Source: [Eubacterium] eligens ATCC 27750
Lineage (GTDB): Bacteria > Bacillota > Clostridia > Lachnospirales > Lachnospiraceae
NCBI RefSeq assembly: GCF_000146185.1
Contig: NC_012778.1
Location: forward strand, 417,501-481,500
Direction of reading: 5' to 3'
Length of the DNA: 64,000 nucleotides
Position 1 is the stretch's first letter, and every line of letters begins with the position of its first letter. The position numbers were made by a program, and so were the translations under genes. Of this stretch, positions 17,351-25,047 are shown piece after piece. Under the pieces are notes generated by a model. That model saw only the letters and a program-made list of their open reading frames with translations, made no database searches and was not told where the DNA came from.

Positions 17351-18844
17351 TTACTGAAGGAGTGTAAGAACACCCTGGTTAGACTGGTTAGCCTGAGCAA
17401 GCATAGACTGTCCAGCCTGAGCTAAGATGTTGTTCTTGCTGTAGTTAACCATTTCTTCAGCCATATCTGTATCACGGATACGAGATTCAGCTGTCTGCAT
17501 ATTCTCAGAAGCTGTGTCAAGGTTGTTGATTGTGTGCTCAAGTCTGTTCTGAACGGCACCCATCTGACCTCTTGCCTTAGATATCTTCTTAATAGCTGCA
17601 TCGATAGTTGTTGTAGCTGTCTTAGCAGTTTCCTGCTTACTTAAATCTACTTTACCAACACCTACGCCAAGTGCATCAGCGCTCATGTCGTCAAGAGTGA
17701 AGCTCATTGTCTGACCTTCGTTAGCACCAATCTGGAGTTCAATACCCTTGCCTGTATTAGATGAACCTGCCTTTAAGCTAATATTTCCATTTTTATCTGC
17801 TTCAGCACTAATACCAGTCTTTGAGTTGATTAATTTAGCCATCTTAGCCGCTTCTGCAGGGTCTATTGTAGCAGCTGCTGTTTCAATATAGTTAACATCC
17901 TTATAATCATCACCTAATTTAGTTGCATCTGTAACATACGCAAATTTCTGTCCATTAACAGTAAAGATTGCATCTTCAATATTACCAGATCCATCATATG
18001 CCGCATAATCTTTACTTAACTTAGAATAAGCATCTGTACCTGGTGTTACAGTTGCAGCAGCAGCCTTAGCTGTACCCAGCTGTGTTAACACAACATTTGA
18101 TGATACACCTTCTTCTTTAGAAGTGAATGTAATTGTTTTATCTCCTGTAGCATATGTCATGTCAAACTTATCTGCTAAATCTGTATCTTTCAATGCCTTA
18201 ATAATTGCATTTGCATCCGCTTCTTCATCAGCTCCAGCTGTAAATTTAACAGTTGTTGTAGAAGCATTGCCATCTTTATCCATAACTGTTACAGCATATG
18301 TTGACTCTGTACCATCTGCAGTATTTGTAAGTGCTGCTGATACTGATTTACCTGTTGTTGCAGGCTCAGTTGTAAGCATAGCATCTGCGCTCTTACTTAC
18401 AGAAGCCTGTACCTTGCTTCCTGACTGTGAACCATCAAGTAACTTCATTGTATTGAACTCTGTTGTATCAGAGATTCTTGTAAGCTCGCTCTGAAGCTGC
18501 TCGATTTCGTTCTGTACTGCCTCTCTATCGTCATCTGTCTCAGTTCCGTTAGCTGCCTGTACTGAAAGCTCTCTCATTCTCTGAAGGATTGAGTGTGATT
18601 CATTCAAAGCACCTTCTGCTGTCTGGATAAGTGAAATACCATCCTGTGCATTATCAGATGCCTTATTAAGACCTCTGATCTGGCTTCTCATCTTTTCTGA
18701 GATTGAAAGTCCTGCAGCATCATCAGCTGCACGGTTAATTCTGTAACCTGAAGATAACTTCTCTGTTGACTTTGACTGTGCAGATGAAACTCCGCTGAGC
18801 ATTCTGTTAGCATTCATAGCTGCCATATTGTGTTGTACTACCAT
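17351..18844 (-). CDS. flagellin
   Basis: 497 residues. The N-terminal D0/D1 block ('[20 protein letters not shown]', '[20 protein letters not shown]') and the C-terminal block ending '[11 protein letters not shown]' are typical; the middle (about 150-400) is the variable surface part. It is the filament subunit, exported by the flagellar type III system. 'ggagg' is 8 nt before the start. No sigma-28 promoter is visible in the 129-bp gap to csrA, so transcription may come through csrA from the invertible promoter. The leader has several GGA triplets that could bind CsrA. Confidence 0.96.
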   Translation of the reverse strand: MVVQHNMAAMNANRMLSGVSSAQSKSTEKLSSGYRINRAADDAAGLSISEKMRSQIRGLNKASDNAQDGISLIQTAEGALNESHSILQRMRELSVQAANGTETDDDREAVQNEIEQLQSELTRISDTTEFNTMKLLDGSQSGSKVQASVSKSADAMLTTEPATTGKSVSAALTNTADGTESTYAVTVMDKDGNASTTTVKFTAGADEEADANAIIKALKDTDLADKFDMTYATGDKTITFTSKEEGVSSNVVLTQLGTAKAAAATVTPGTDAYSKLSKDYAAYDGSGNIEDAIFTVNGQKFAYVTDATKLGDDYKDVNYIETAAATIDPAEAAKMAKLINSKTGISAEADKNGNISLKAGSSNTGKGIELQIGANEGQTMSFTLDDMSADALGVGVGKVDLSKQETAKTATTTIDAAIKKISKARGQMGAVQNRLEHTINNLDTASENMQTAESRIRDTDMAEEMVNYSKNNILAQAGQSMLAQANQSNQGVLTLLQ

Positions 18845-18852
18845 AGTATATA

Positions 18853-18901
18853 CCTCCGTGTATAAATAATATTTTTATGGAAGGAAATCCGTTCCCGTTC
18901 C
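18853..18901 (-). promoter_or_regulatory. candidate CsrA-binding leader of flagellin mRNA
   Basis: Read on the minus strand, the leader has three closely spaced GGA triplets ('ggaacgggaacgga', 18888-18901) plus a GGA inside the ribosome binding site (18853-18857). 'ggaa' and 'ttcc' can pair around the inner triplets. CsrA recognises GGA in hairpin loops and represses flagellin translation in Bacillus. Confidence 0.55.
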
Positions 18902-18926
18902 ATTAGTTAATTAAATAGAAATGCAC

Positions 18927-18957
18927 TTGACATAACTATTTGATTAGTGTTTATAAT
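18927..18957 (+). promoter_or_regulatory. possible rightward promoter, antisense to csrA
   Basis: TTGACA (18927-18932) and TATAAT (18952-18957), both perfect hexamers, with a long 19-nt spacer. It would transcribe across csrA in antisense and on into the recombinase gene in the sequenced orientation. Confidence 0.45.
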
Positions 18958-18973
18958 AAACAGAATTACCATG

Positions 18974-19267
18974 CTAATCCTGAGTATTATTTTTTTTAGT
19001 ATTCTTATCCTCTTTGATAAGATGGCGGATTTTGGAGACTGTCTCCTGCGAGAGCTTAGGTTCTGCATAGTAAGACGGGGCAGAATGCGGATAATTATTT
19101 TCTGAGCTGTCTTTTTTCCTAGAAAGAACCTTACTTCTTACAATGTTAAGTTCTCTGGGGGCATCAATAAGAAGATGAATGTTGCCATCTGTTCCGCCCG
19201 AATACACTACCCGGATATCATTACCAATATTAATAAATTCACCGGGTTTGATTGTGAGCTTTAACAT
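18974..19267 (-). CDS. CsrA-like RNA-binding regulator with C-terminal extension
   Basis: 97 residues. The first 50 ('MLKLTIKPGEFINIGNDIRV', 'IDAPRELNIVRSKV') follow the CsrA pattern, including the Arg aligned with E. coli R44, but the usual R6-R7 are I-K. About 45 extra residues, basic at the end, follow the core, against 61-75 for typical CsrA. The start at 19267 has 'aaggagg' 8 nt upstream. CsrA binds GGA-containing mRNA leaders and blocks translation, classically of flagellin. fliW, the usual antagonist, is not nearby. The start lies 27 bp from the left inverted repeat of the switch. Confidence 0.8.
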   Translation of the reverse strand: MLKLTIKPGEFINIGNDIRVVYSGGTDGNIHLLIDAPRELNIVRSKVLSRKKDSSENNYPHSAPSYYAEPKLSQETVSKIRHLIKEDKNTKKNNTQD

Positions 19268-19294
19268 TTCAAAACCTCCTTGCTTTCCATGACC

Positions 19295-19327
19295 ATGCAA
19301 CAAAATATTTCAAATTGTTGCATCCCA
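19295..19327 (+). repeat. left inverted repeat / recombination site
   Basis: 33 bp, exact reverse complement of 20028-20060. It holds a core with 9-bp arms 'atgcaacaa' and 'ttgttgcat' around an 11-bp spacer 'aatatttcaaa', the arm-spacer-arm geometry of tyrosine-recombinase core sites. Confidence 0.95.
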
Positions 19328-19350
19328 ACAATTACATGGAGGTAAATAAT

Positions 19351-19914
19351 ATGGGAACATCTCAACCAATCAGAAGCTTGGATGAACTGACAGCTTTTCG
19401 TAGTTATTATTTAAATAAGGAGGTTAATCTTCGTAATTACATGCTGATATGTATGGGACTAAATACTGCATTAAGAATTAGTGATATGTTGCAGTTAAAA
19501 TGGGGGAATGTGTATGACTTTGATAGGAAACATTATGTGAAACATATTGTTGTATGCGAAGGGAAAACAGGAAAGGAGACAAGAATAGCAATTAATAATA
19601 ATCTTATAGAAGCATTTGAAATGTACATGGGAAGTTTAAAGAGTGTTTCAGGTAATGATTATATTTTTACTGGAAAAACAAAGGGAACGCATTTGTCACG
19701 TTCACAGGCATTCAGAATAATTACACATGTAGCGGAAGCCCTTAATATGGAGAATGGAATAAGTTGTCATTCCTTAAGAAAAACTTTTGGATATTATGCA
19801 TGGAAATATGGAACGCCTCCGGCAATGTTAATGGAAATATATAATCATTCGTCATATGAAATTACTAAAAGATATCTGGGAATCAAACAGGATGACAGAG
19901 ATAATGTTTTTTGA
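19351..19914 (+). CDS. short FimB/RecV-like tyrosine recombinase (DNA invertase)
   Basis: 187 residues, catalytic domain only. The active-site set is complete: Arg in 'TALRISD', Lys in 'GKTGKE', 'HSLR' (H-x-x-R), His in 'IYNHSS', and nucleophile Tyr in 'KRYLGI'. The N-terminal core-binding domain of phage integrases is absent, as in the ~200-residue FimB/FimE inverters. The start at 19351 has 'ggagg' 8 nt upstream; an extension to 19315 would begin inside the repeat. It lies entirely between the inverted repeats, so it very probably acts on them. Confidence 0.9.
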   Translation: MGTSQPIRSLDELTAFRSYYLNKEVNLRNYMLICMGLNTALRISDMLQLKWGNVYDFDRKHYVKHIVVCEGKTGKETRIAINNNLIEAFEMYMGSLKSVSGNDYIFTGKTKGTHLSRSQAFRIITHVAEALNMENGISCHSLRKTFGYYAWKYGTPPAMLMEIYNHSSYEITKRYLGIKQDDRDNVF

Positions 19915-19969
19915 AAGTGAATTTATAAATATATTAATAATTAATTTTAAATTAAATTGAAATTTAGAC

Positions 19970-19996
19970 TAAAGAATTTGATGTCGATGTCGATAT
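19970..19996 (+). promoter_or_regulatory. sigma-28 (SigD/FliA) promoter inside the invertible segment
   Basis: TAAA (19970-19973), 15-nt spacer, GTCGATAT (19989-19996); consensus is TAAA-N15-GCCGATAT, one mismatch. The wider 'ctaaag...cgatataa' also matches well. It reads right, towards the right repeat and tRNA-Leu. Sigma-28 normally drives late flagellar genes, and none lies downstream in this orientation. Confidence 0.8.
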
Positions 19997-20027
19997 AACA
20001 TATGAAGTTAATAAATAATGATTAATA

Positions 20028-20060
20028 TGGGATGCAACAATTTGAAATATTTTGTTGCAT
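20028..20060 (-). repeat. right inverted repeat / recombination site
   Basis: 33 bp, exact reverse complement of 19295-19327. Sequence outside both repeats diverges at once, which sets the element's boundaries. Confidence 0.95.
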
Positions 20061-20094
20061 CCATTTAGTTTTTATTATTCTTCTTTTTTAAGAT

Positions 20095-20122
20095 ATAATA
20101 CTAGAAAAGAATTTAGTTTCAA
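20095..20122 (-). promoter_or_regulatory. putative leftward promoter facing the switch
   Basis: On the minus strand: TTGAAA (20117-20122), 16-nt spacer, TATTAT (20095-20100). It would read antisense to the recombinase gene now, but into it (sense) after inversion. Confidence 0.5.
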
Positions 20123-20124
20123 TA

Positions 20125-20153
20125 TTGACGCATATTCATGAATATGATAATAT
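20125..20153 (+). promoter_or_regulatory. promoter of tRNA-Leu (TAG)
   Basis: TTGACG, 17-nt spacer, TAATAT, 11 nt before the tRNA. It diverges from the leftward promoter at 20095-20122. Confidence 0.7.
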
Positions 20154-20164
20154 AGCACATGTTC

Positions 20165-20246
20165 GCGGATATGGCGGAATTGGCAGACGCGCTAGATTTA
20201 GGTTCTAGTGTCAACAGACGTGCAGGTTCAACTCCTGTTATCCGCA
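20165..20246 (+). tRNA. tRNA-Leu (TAG)
   Basis: 82-nt class II tRNA. Acceptor arms 'gcggata' and 'tatccgc', anticodon TAG in 'tttaggt', long variable arm, discriminator A. The stretch 19915-20351 otherwise holds the switch promoter, the right repeat and the promoters listed. Confidence 0.95.
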
Positions 20247-20351
20247 TATTTTTTAAGGCTGATGCACTTCTTTGTGTGTCAGCTTTTTTGATTTGGAAAA
20301 TATCAGATTGTGGTGTACAATAAAGAAAACATGTCCGGAAAGGAGGCCAAT

Positions 20352-21221
20352 ATGGCAGAGTATGTATTAGAAAACAACATTTTAAAAGTTACGGTGGATT
20401 CTAAGGGATGTGAAATAAGAGATGTATTGTGTAAAACTGACAATACACACAGAATGTGGAACGCCAATCCCGAAGGATGGAAAAGAGTTGCACCTGTTCT
20501 TTTCCCGCTTATTGGCAAATATAAGGATAACCAAAGCATTTATAATGGAAAAGTATATGAAATGGGTCAGCACGGATTTGCAAGAGATATGGAATTCACA
20601 CTTGTTAAGCATAATGACGATATGCTGGTTATGAGACTTGAATCCGATGAAAACACTAAAGAAAAATATCCTTTTGATTTTGCATTGGAGCTGGAGTATC
20701 ACCTTATTGACAATGAGATTAAAGAAGTATACAGAGTAATCAATAAAGATAATGAAATGATGCATTTCAGCATAGGTGGTCATCCGGCTTTTGTAACACC
20801 AGAGAATGATGCAAGCATGGCTGGCTGTAAGATAAGATTTGATGCAGACAGAATTACATATCATCTGATAGGAGATTATCAATTAATGGCGAGGGATGAG
20901 TATGAGCTGCCATTAATTAATCATGAATATACAATACAAGAGGACAGCTTTGAAAAAGATGCATTTATAATTGAGGGAAGTCAGGCAGGAACGGTAAGTC
21001 TTGTTAAAAATGAAAAGCCTTTTGTTACAGTTAAGTTTGATACGCCGGTATTTGGTCTGTGGTCATGCAAATCAAAAAATGTTCCATTTGTATGTATAGA
21101 GCCGTGGTATGGAAGAACAGATGCCATAGATTTTACAGGGGAGCTTAAGGACAGGGAATACAGTAATCATCTTGATGCCGGAGAAGTTTTCGAGAAGTCA
21201 TTTTCAATCTTATTTTATTAA
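20352..21221 (+). CDS. aldose 1-epimerase family protein (LacX-like)
   Basis: 289 residues. The pattern 'APVLFPLIGKYKDN...YEMGQHGFARDMEFTL', later 'GGHPAFVTP' with a conserved His, and 'FVCIEPWYGRTDA' with the catalytic Glu, fits the galactose-mutarotase fold in its LacX branch. It would interconvert sugar anomers; the exact sugar is not clear. ATG 20352 is chosen over 20310 because 'aaaggagg' is 5 nt upstream. Single gene followed by a terminator. Confidence 0.87.
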   Translation: MAEYVLENNILKVTVDSKGCEIRDVLCKTDNTHRMWNANPEGWKRVAPVLFPLIGKYKDNQSIYNGKVYEMGQHGFARDMEFTLVKHNDDMLVMRLESDENTKEKYPFDFALELEYHLIDNEIKEVYRVINKDNEMMHFSIGGHPAFVTPENDASMAGCKIRFDADRITYHLIGDYQLMARDEYELPLINHEYTIQEDSFEKDAFIIEGSQAGTVSLVKNEKPFVTVKFDTPVFGLWSCKSKNVPFVCIEPWYGRTDAIDFTGELKDREYSNHLDAGEVFEKSFSILFY

Positions 21222-21236
21222 TAACATTATTAACAT

Positions 21237-21282
21237 AAAAACAGCGCCGTATGCCATTGTATGCAATATAGCGCTGTTTTTT
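21237..21282. terminator. bidirectional terminator, epimerase and aldehyde dehydrogenase
   Basis: Stem 'aaaaacagcgc' / 'gcgctgtttttt' between convergent genes, with an A-run on one side and a T-run on the other. Confidence 0.88.
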
Positions 21283-21293
21283 ATGCAAAGTGA

Positions 21294-22673
21294 TTACTTT
21301 AAAAACATATGAATTAAACTGTTATTTGTTTTTGTGTATGGCTGGTAGCGCATAGGCAGGTCAAGCCAGCATTTTTTATCTACAATGCTCTTATAGTGTG
21401 AAAATGTATCAAATCCGGCTTTTCCGTGATATGAGCCCATGCCGCTTTCACCGAATCCGCCAAAGCCCATCTTGGAAGTTGCAAGGTGAATGATTGTATC
21501 ATTGATACAGCCACCACCGTAATTGCATCTTGAGGTTACATAACGGGTTTCTTTCTTATTCTTAGTGAATATATACAGAGCAAGCGGGTGCATGTGTGCA
21601 TTGACAGTGTTTACTGCCTCCTCGACAGAGTGAAAGGTAAGTATTGGCATAAGTGGACCGAATATTTCTTCCTGCATCACAGCATCGTCAAATGTAACAT
21701 TATCCATTATCGTAGGTTCAATACGCAGAGAATCTGCATCTGATGCACCACCAAGAACGACTTTGCTATTATCGATAAGACCTGATATCCTGTTAAAATG
21801 CTTTTCATTAACAATTTTGCCATAATCATTGTTGTTAAGTGGAGAATCTGTAAACTGGCGCTTTGTTTCGTTGATAAGTTCTTTCACAAGATGGTCTTTG
21901 ATACTGTCCTGAACATATATGTAATCAGGCGCAACACATGTCTGCCCGCAATTCAAGAATTTGCCGAATACAATTCTTCTGGCAGCAAGCTTTAAGTCCG
22001 CAGATTCTGTTACTATACATGGGCTTTTTCCGCCAAGCTCAAGTGTTACCGGGGTTAAGTATTCAGCGGCTTTGCGCATAACTTCCTTGCCGACAGCCTG
22101 GCTTCCTGTAAAAAATATGTAATCAAAATGTTCATTAAGCAGACAGTTATTTTCAGCTCTTCCGCCAGTTACAACAGATACATAAGCAGGGTCAAATATT
22201 TCTTTTATTATGAGACATATAACATCGCTGACATAAGGTGAGTACGCACTTGGTTTAAGAATCGCTGTGTTTCCTGCGGCAATTGCATCAACAAGGGGTT
22301 CCATTGTCAGAAGAAATGGATAATTCCAAGGACTCATAATAAGGACAACTCCGCGTGGTGACGGCTTCTTAAAGCTTCTGGAATGAAACTGTGCAAGGGG
22401 TGTTGGAACATTTTTCTCCCTGCTGAATGTCCTTATATGTTTTATCATATAAGATATCTCGCTGAGAGTAAGCCCGACTTCACACATATAACTTTCAAAC
22501 TGGCTTTTGCCAAGGTCTTTATAGAGAGCATCAAATATTTCATTCTCATGTTTCTTAATTGCCGAATATAGTTTCTTTAAGGCATCAATTCTTACATTTA
22601 CATCAAGTGTTGTACCTGTAAGAAAGAAATGTCGCTGCGATTGTACAAGTTTATTGATTTGTGTAGCTTCCAT
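21294..22673 (-). CDS. aldehyde dehydrogenase (NAD(P)+)
   Basis: 459 residues. Catalytic Cys in 'NCGQTCVAPDY', general-base Glu in 'LELGGKSPC', and 'MSPWNYPF' near residue 110 mark the class 3/YwdH-like ALDH group. Oxidises aldehydes to acids. ATG 22673 is used: it starts 1 nt after the alcohol dehydrogenase stop, with 'gaggt' inside that gene, so translation is coupled. The C-terminus is hydrophobic enough for weak membrane contact. Confidence 0.92.
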   Translation of the reverse strand: MEATQINKLVQSQRHFFLTGTTLDVNVRIDALKKLYSAIKKHENEIFDALYKDLGKSQFESYMCEVGLTLSEISYMIKHIRTFSREKNVPTPLAQFHSRSFKKPSPRGVVLIMSPWNYPFLLTMEPLVDAIAAGNTAILKPSAYSPYVSDVICLIIKEIFDPAYVSVVTGGRAENNCLLNEHFDYIFFTGSQAVGKEVMRKAAEYLTPVTLELGGKSPCIVTESADLKLAARRIVFGKFLNCGQTCVAPDYIYVQDSIKDHLVKELINETKRQFTDSPLNNNDYGKIVNEKHFNRISGLIDNSKVVLGGASDADSLRIEPTIMDNVTFDDAVMQEEIFGPLMPILTFHSVEEAVNTVNAHMHPLALYIFTKNKKETRYVTSRCNYGGGCINDTIIHLATSKMGFGGFGESGMGSYHGKAGFDTFSHYKSIVDKKCWLDLPMRYQPYTKTNNSLIHMFLK

Positions 22674-22674
22674 A

Positions 22675-23898
22675 TCATACCTCATTTTCACATGTATTAT
22701 CTTTCATAAGTTTATAGTAGAATTGTTCGAGTGTCTTAGCGTCCATAAGAACCGGAACAGGGTAGAGAGGATTAGCCTCTTTGTCGGCATACCCTGCAAG
22801 CTTAGGAATATCCGCCTCTTTAATCTCAGGAATTGTATCGCCAATGTTAAATCTTGCTTTCATATCTCTGACTGCCTGTATAAATGCTTTGGCAGCAGTC
22901 TCATCTGGCATATCCTTATCTGCAACACCGGCGGCAATTGCAAGGTCATGCAGCTTCGTATAGATGGATTCTCCATAGCTTTCAAGAACCATTGGGAGAA
23001 TTACTGCATTTGCAAGTCCATGAGGAACATTATATTCGCCACCTAGAGAATGTGCAATTGCATGGACATATCCTACATATGATTTAGTGAATGCACATCC
23101 GGCATAATAAGCAGCTTTAAGCATATTCTTTCTTGCTGTTGTATCAGAACCGTTAGTGTATGCTCTGTCAAGATTGTTAAATATTAATTCAGTAGCCATA
23201 AGTGCGTCTTTTCTTGTACCCGGAGTTGTTGAGTTTCCGATGTAGGCTTCAACGGCATGTGTAAGTGCATCCATTCCTGTAGTTGCGGTAATTGAAGCAG
23301 GAAGTGTAAGGGTTACCTTCGGGTCAAGGACTGCATATCTTGGAATAAGCGGAAAGTCGTTGATTGCGTATTTGTGGCGGGTTGTGGCGTCTACAATTAC
23401 GGCTGCAAGAGTAGTTTCACTTCCAGTTCCTGCTGTTGTAGGAATTGCAACCAGCAGAGGAAGCTTTGAGTGAACCTTAAGGATTCCGCCCAGCTTAGAC
23501 AGATGTGTCTTAGGTCTTGCAATTCTTACACCAACAGCTTTGGCACAGTCCATGCTTGAACCGCCGCCAAAGCCGATTATGCAGTCACATTTGTTATCTT
23601 TATATATGGCAAGTGCTTCTTCCACGGTATCAGTTGTAGGGTTAGCTACAGTTTTATCATAAACATGGTATTCAATGCCAGCATTGTCAAATACATCTGT
23701 AAGCATAGAGAGAATGCCAAGCTTTGCAATTCCGGGATCAGTAATAATTACAGGACATGACTTCTTCTTTTTGTTAAGTACAGATGGAATGTCAGACAAC
23801 GCGCTTACAATTTTAGGCTTCCTGTATGGAAGAAATGGCAGTGCAATCTTGAATACAGTCTGAAAACTTCTGCAGTATATTTTCTTGAAAATGTTCAT
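22675..23898 (-). CDS. iron-containing alcohol dehydrogenase
   Basis: 407 residues, group III. 'GGGSSMDCAKAVG' is the nucleotide-binding loop, 'TTAGTGSE' follows, and metal ligands lie in 'HAIAHSLGG' and 'NVPHGLAN'. With the coupled aldehyde dehydrogenase it could take an alcohol to an acid, or work in reverse for fermentation. A good promoter lies 40 nt upstream. Confidence 0.92.
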   Translation of the reverse strand: MNIFKKIYCRSFQTVFKIALPFLPYRKPKIVSALSDIPSVLNKKKKSCPVIITDPGIAKLGILSMLTDVFDNAGIEYHVYDKTVANPTTDTVEEALAIYKDNKCDCIIGFGGGSSMDCAKAVGVRIARPKTHLSKLGGILKVHSKLPLLVAIPTTAGTGSETTLAAVIVDATTRHKYAINDFPLIPRYAVLDPKVTLTLPASITATTGMDALTHAVEAYIGNSTTPGTRKDALMATELIFNNLDRAYTNGSDTTARKNMLKAAYYAGCAFTKSYVGYVHAIAHSLGGEYNVPHGLANAVILPMVLESYGESIYTKLHDLAIAAGVADKDMPDETAAKAFIQAVRDMKARFNIGDTIPEIKEADIPKLAGYADKEANPLYPVPVLMDAKTLEQFYYKLMKDNTCENEV

Positions 23899-23937
23899 TG
23901 TACACCTCTTTTGAATTTAAAATATTTTGACTACCAA

Positions 23938-23966
23938 ATTATAATACCCGAAGTTCATATTGACAA
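23938..23966 (-). promoter_or_regulatory. promoter of the alcohol/aldehyde dehydrogenase operon
   Basis: On the minus strand: TTGTCA (23961-23966), 17-nt spacer, TATAAT (23938-23943). Confidence 0.8.
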
Positions 23967-23970
23967 GGGG

Positions 23971-24978
23971 TTAGTCAGGAATCTGCAGTCCGGTTCCATC
24001 CATATGAAAATTTTCAGTATTAATAAGCTGTGATACAGGCACGATTTCGTAGCCTTGGGACTGCAGCCCGGTTATTACAGATTCGAGAGCTTCGGCTGTA
24101 TATTTAGCACCGTTGTGCATAAGAATTATGGAACCGTTCTTAAGAGCTTTATGTGTTGTCACGGTCTTAATTATGTTGTCTGTTCCATAGTCCTTCCAGT
24201 CAAGGGAATCTACATCCCATTCTATAGGATAGAAGTTACAACCATAGACTGTATCAATAAGTGTTGAATTATAATCACCGTATGGCGGGCGGAACAAGAA
24301 GCTCGTATATCCGGTGATTTCTTTTATTTTATTGGCAACAGACATGATTTCATCTTTCTGCTCATTTACAGAAAGTTTACTCATTTCTTTATGGTTCTGG
24401 CTGTGATTGCCGAGGTCGTGACCACGGTTATAGATTTCAAGAACCTTATCAGGGTAGCTGTCAACCCAGCCTCCGGTCATGAAAAATGTGGTTTTGATAT
24501 TATATTTATCAAGAATGTCAAGAATTTTTATAGTATCTTCATCGCCCCATGCGGCATCAAATGATATGGAAACATATTTTTTGGAGGTATCGAGATTAGT
24601 CTTTTTACTAAGGTCAACACAGTATATAGGAAGTTTACGGCTGCCTATGCTGCAATTGCCCATGATTGCACCGCCGCCAATTCCGTTTCCCTGATTGGAT
24701 GAGTTGTATGGCGGTAATCTGTTGGAATCTGATGAAATTGACTGATTAGAACTGCTTGAATCATTTGATGAACTGGATTTATCGGAGTTGTTTGATTTAT
24801 CGAAAGTACCTGAACTGTCCGATGATTTAGGTGGCTCATTGGTAATTGTAGATGTGTTTGCAGAATTTTCAGAAGAGGATTGTTTATGTCTTGCGGTTAT
24901 TATGCCGCAGATTACTAAAATGATTATAACGCAGTATATGAATATAATGCGCATTTGTTTATTAGAAAAAAGAGACAT
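23971..24978 (-). CDS. membrane-anchored polysaccharide deacetylase (NodB domain)
   Basis: 335 residues. One N-terminal membrane segment (about 10-28), then a long Ser/Asn-rich linker (to about 95), then a NodB domain. Active-site blocks: 'SFDAAWGDED' with catalytic Asp, 'HSQNH' (H-x-x-x-H metal ligands), 'RPPYGDYN', and the late 'ILMHN'. It would deacetylate peptidoglycan or a similar surface glycan. ATG 24978 is chosen because 'gagg' lies 7 nt upstream. Confidence 0.88.
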   Translation of the reverse strand: MSLFSNKQMRIIFIYCVIIILVICGIITARHKQSSSENSANTSTITNEPPKSSDSSGTFDKSNNSDKSSSSNDSSSSNQSISSDSNRLPPYNSSNQGNGIGGGAIMGNCSIGSRKLPIYCVDLSKKTNLDTSKKYVSISFDAAWGDEDTIKILDILDKYNIKTTFFMTGGWVDSYPDKVLEIYNRGHDLGNHSQNHKEMSKLSVNEQKDEIMSVANKIKEITGYTSFLFRPPYGDYNSTLIDTVYGCNFYPIEWDVDSLDWKDYGTDNIIKTVTTHKALKNGSIILMHNGAKYTAEALESVITGLQSQGYEIVPVSQLINTENFHMDGTGLQIPD

Positions 24979-25047
24979 ACTGATACCTCGGATAATGCTT
25001 AGTATCAATATATCTCTTTACATTTTAAAAAATTACTGCTTTTTTCA

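Larger units (their letters stand above)
19295..20060. other. candidate invertible DNA switch carrying its own recombinase and a sigma-28 promoter
   Basis: Two perfect 33-bp inverted repeats (19295-19327 and 20028-20060) enclose 700 bp. The interior holds a short tyrosine recombinase gene reading right and, after it, a near-consensus sigma-28 promoter reading right. Inversion would move the promoter to about 19359-19385, pointing left at csrA and flagellin with a leader of about 85 nt. In the sequenced orientation the promoter points away, i.e. flagellin off or low. Confidence 0.85.

Noticed and set aside
18123..18494. 123-codon plus-strand frame in flagellin
   Set aside because: Antisense shadow of the flagellin variable region with Val/Ser-rich composition and no start signals.
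14520..18844. Dedicated flagellin glycosylation locus
   Set aside because: The glycosyltransferase and flagellin are separated by a MATE gene and lie on opposite strands; the link is only proximity.
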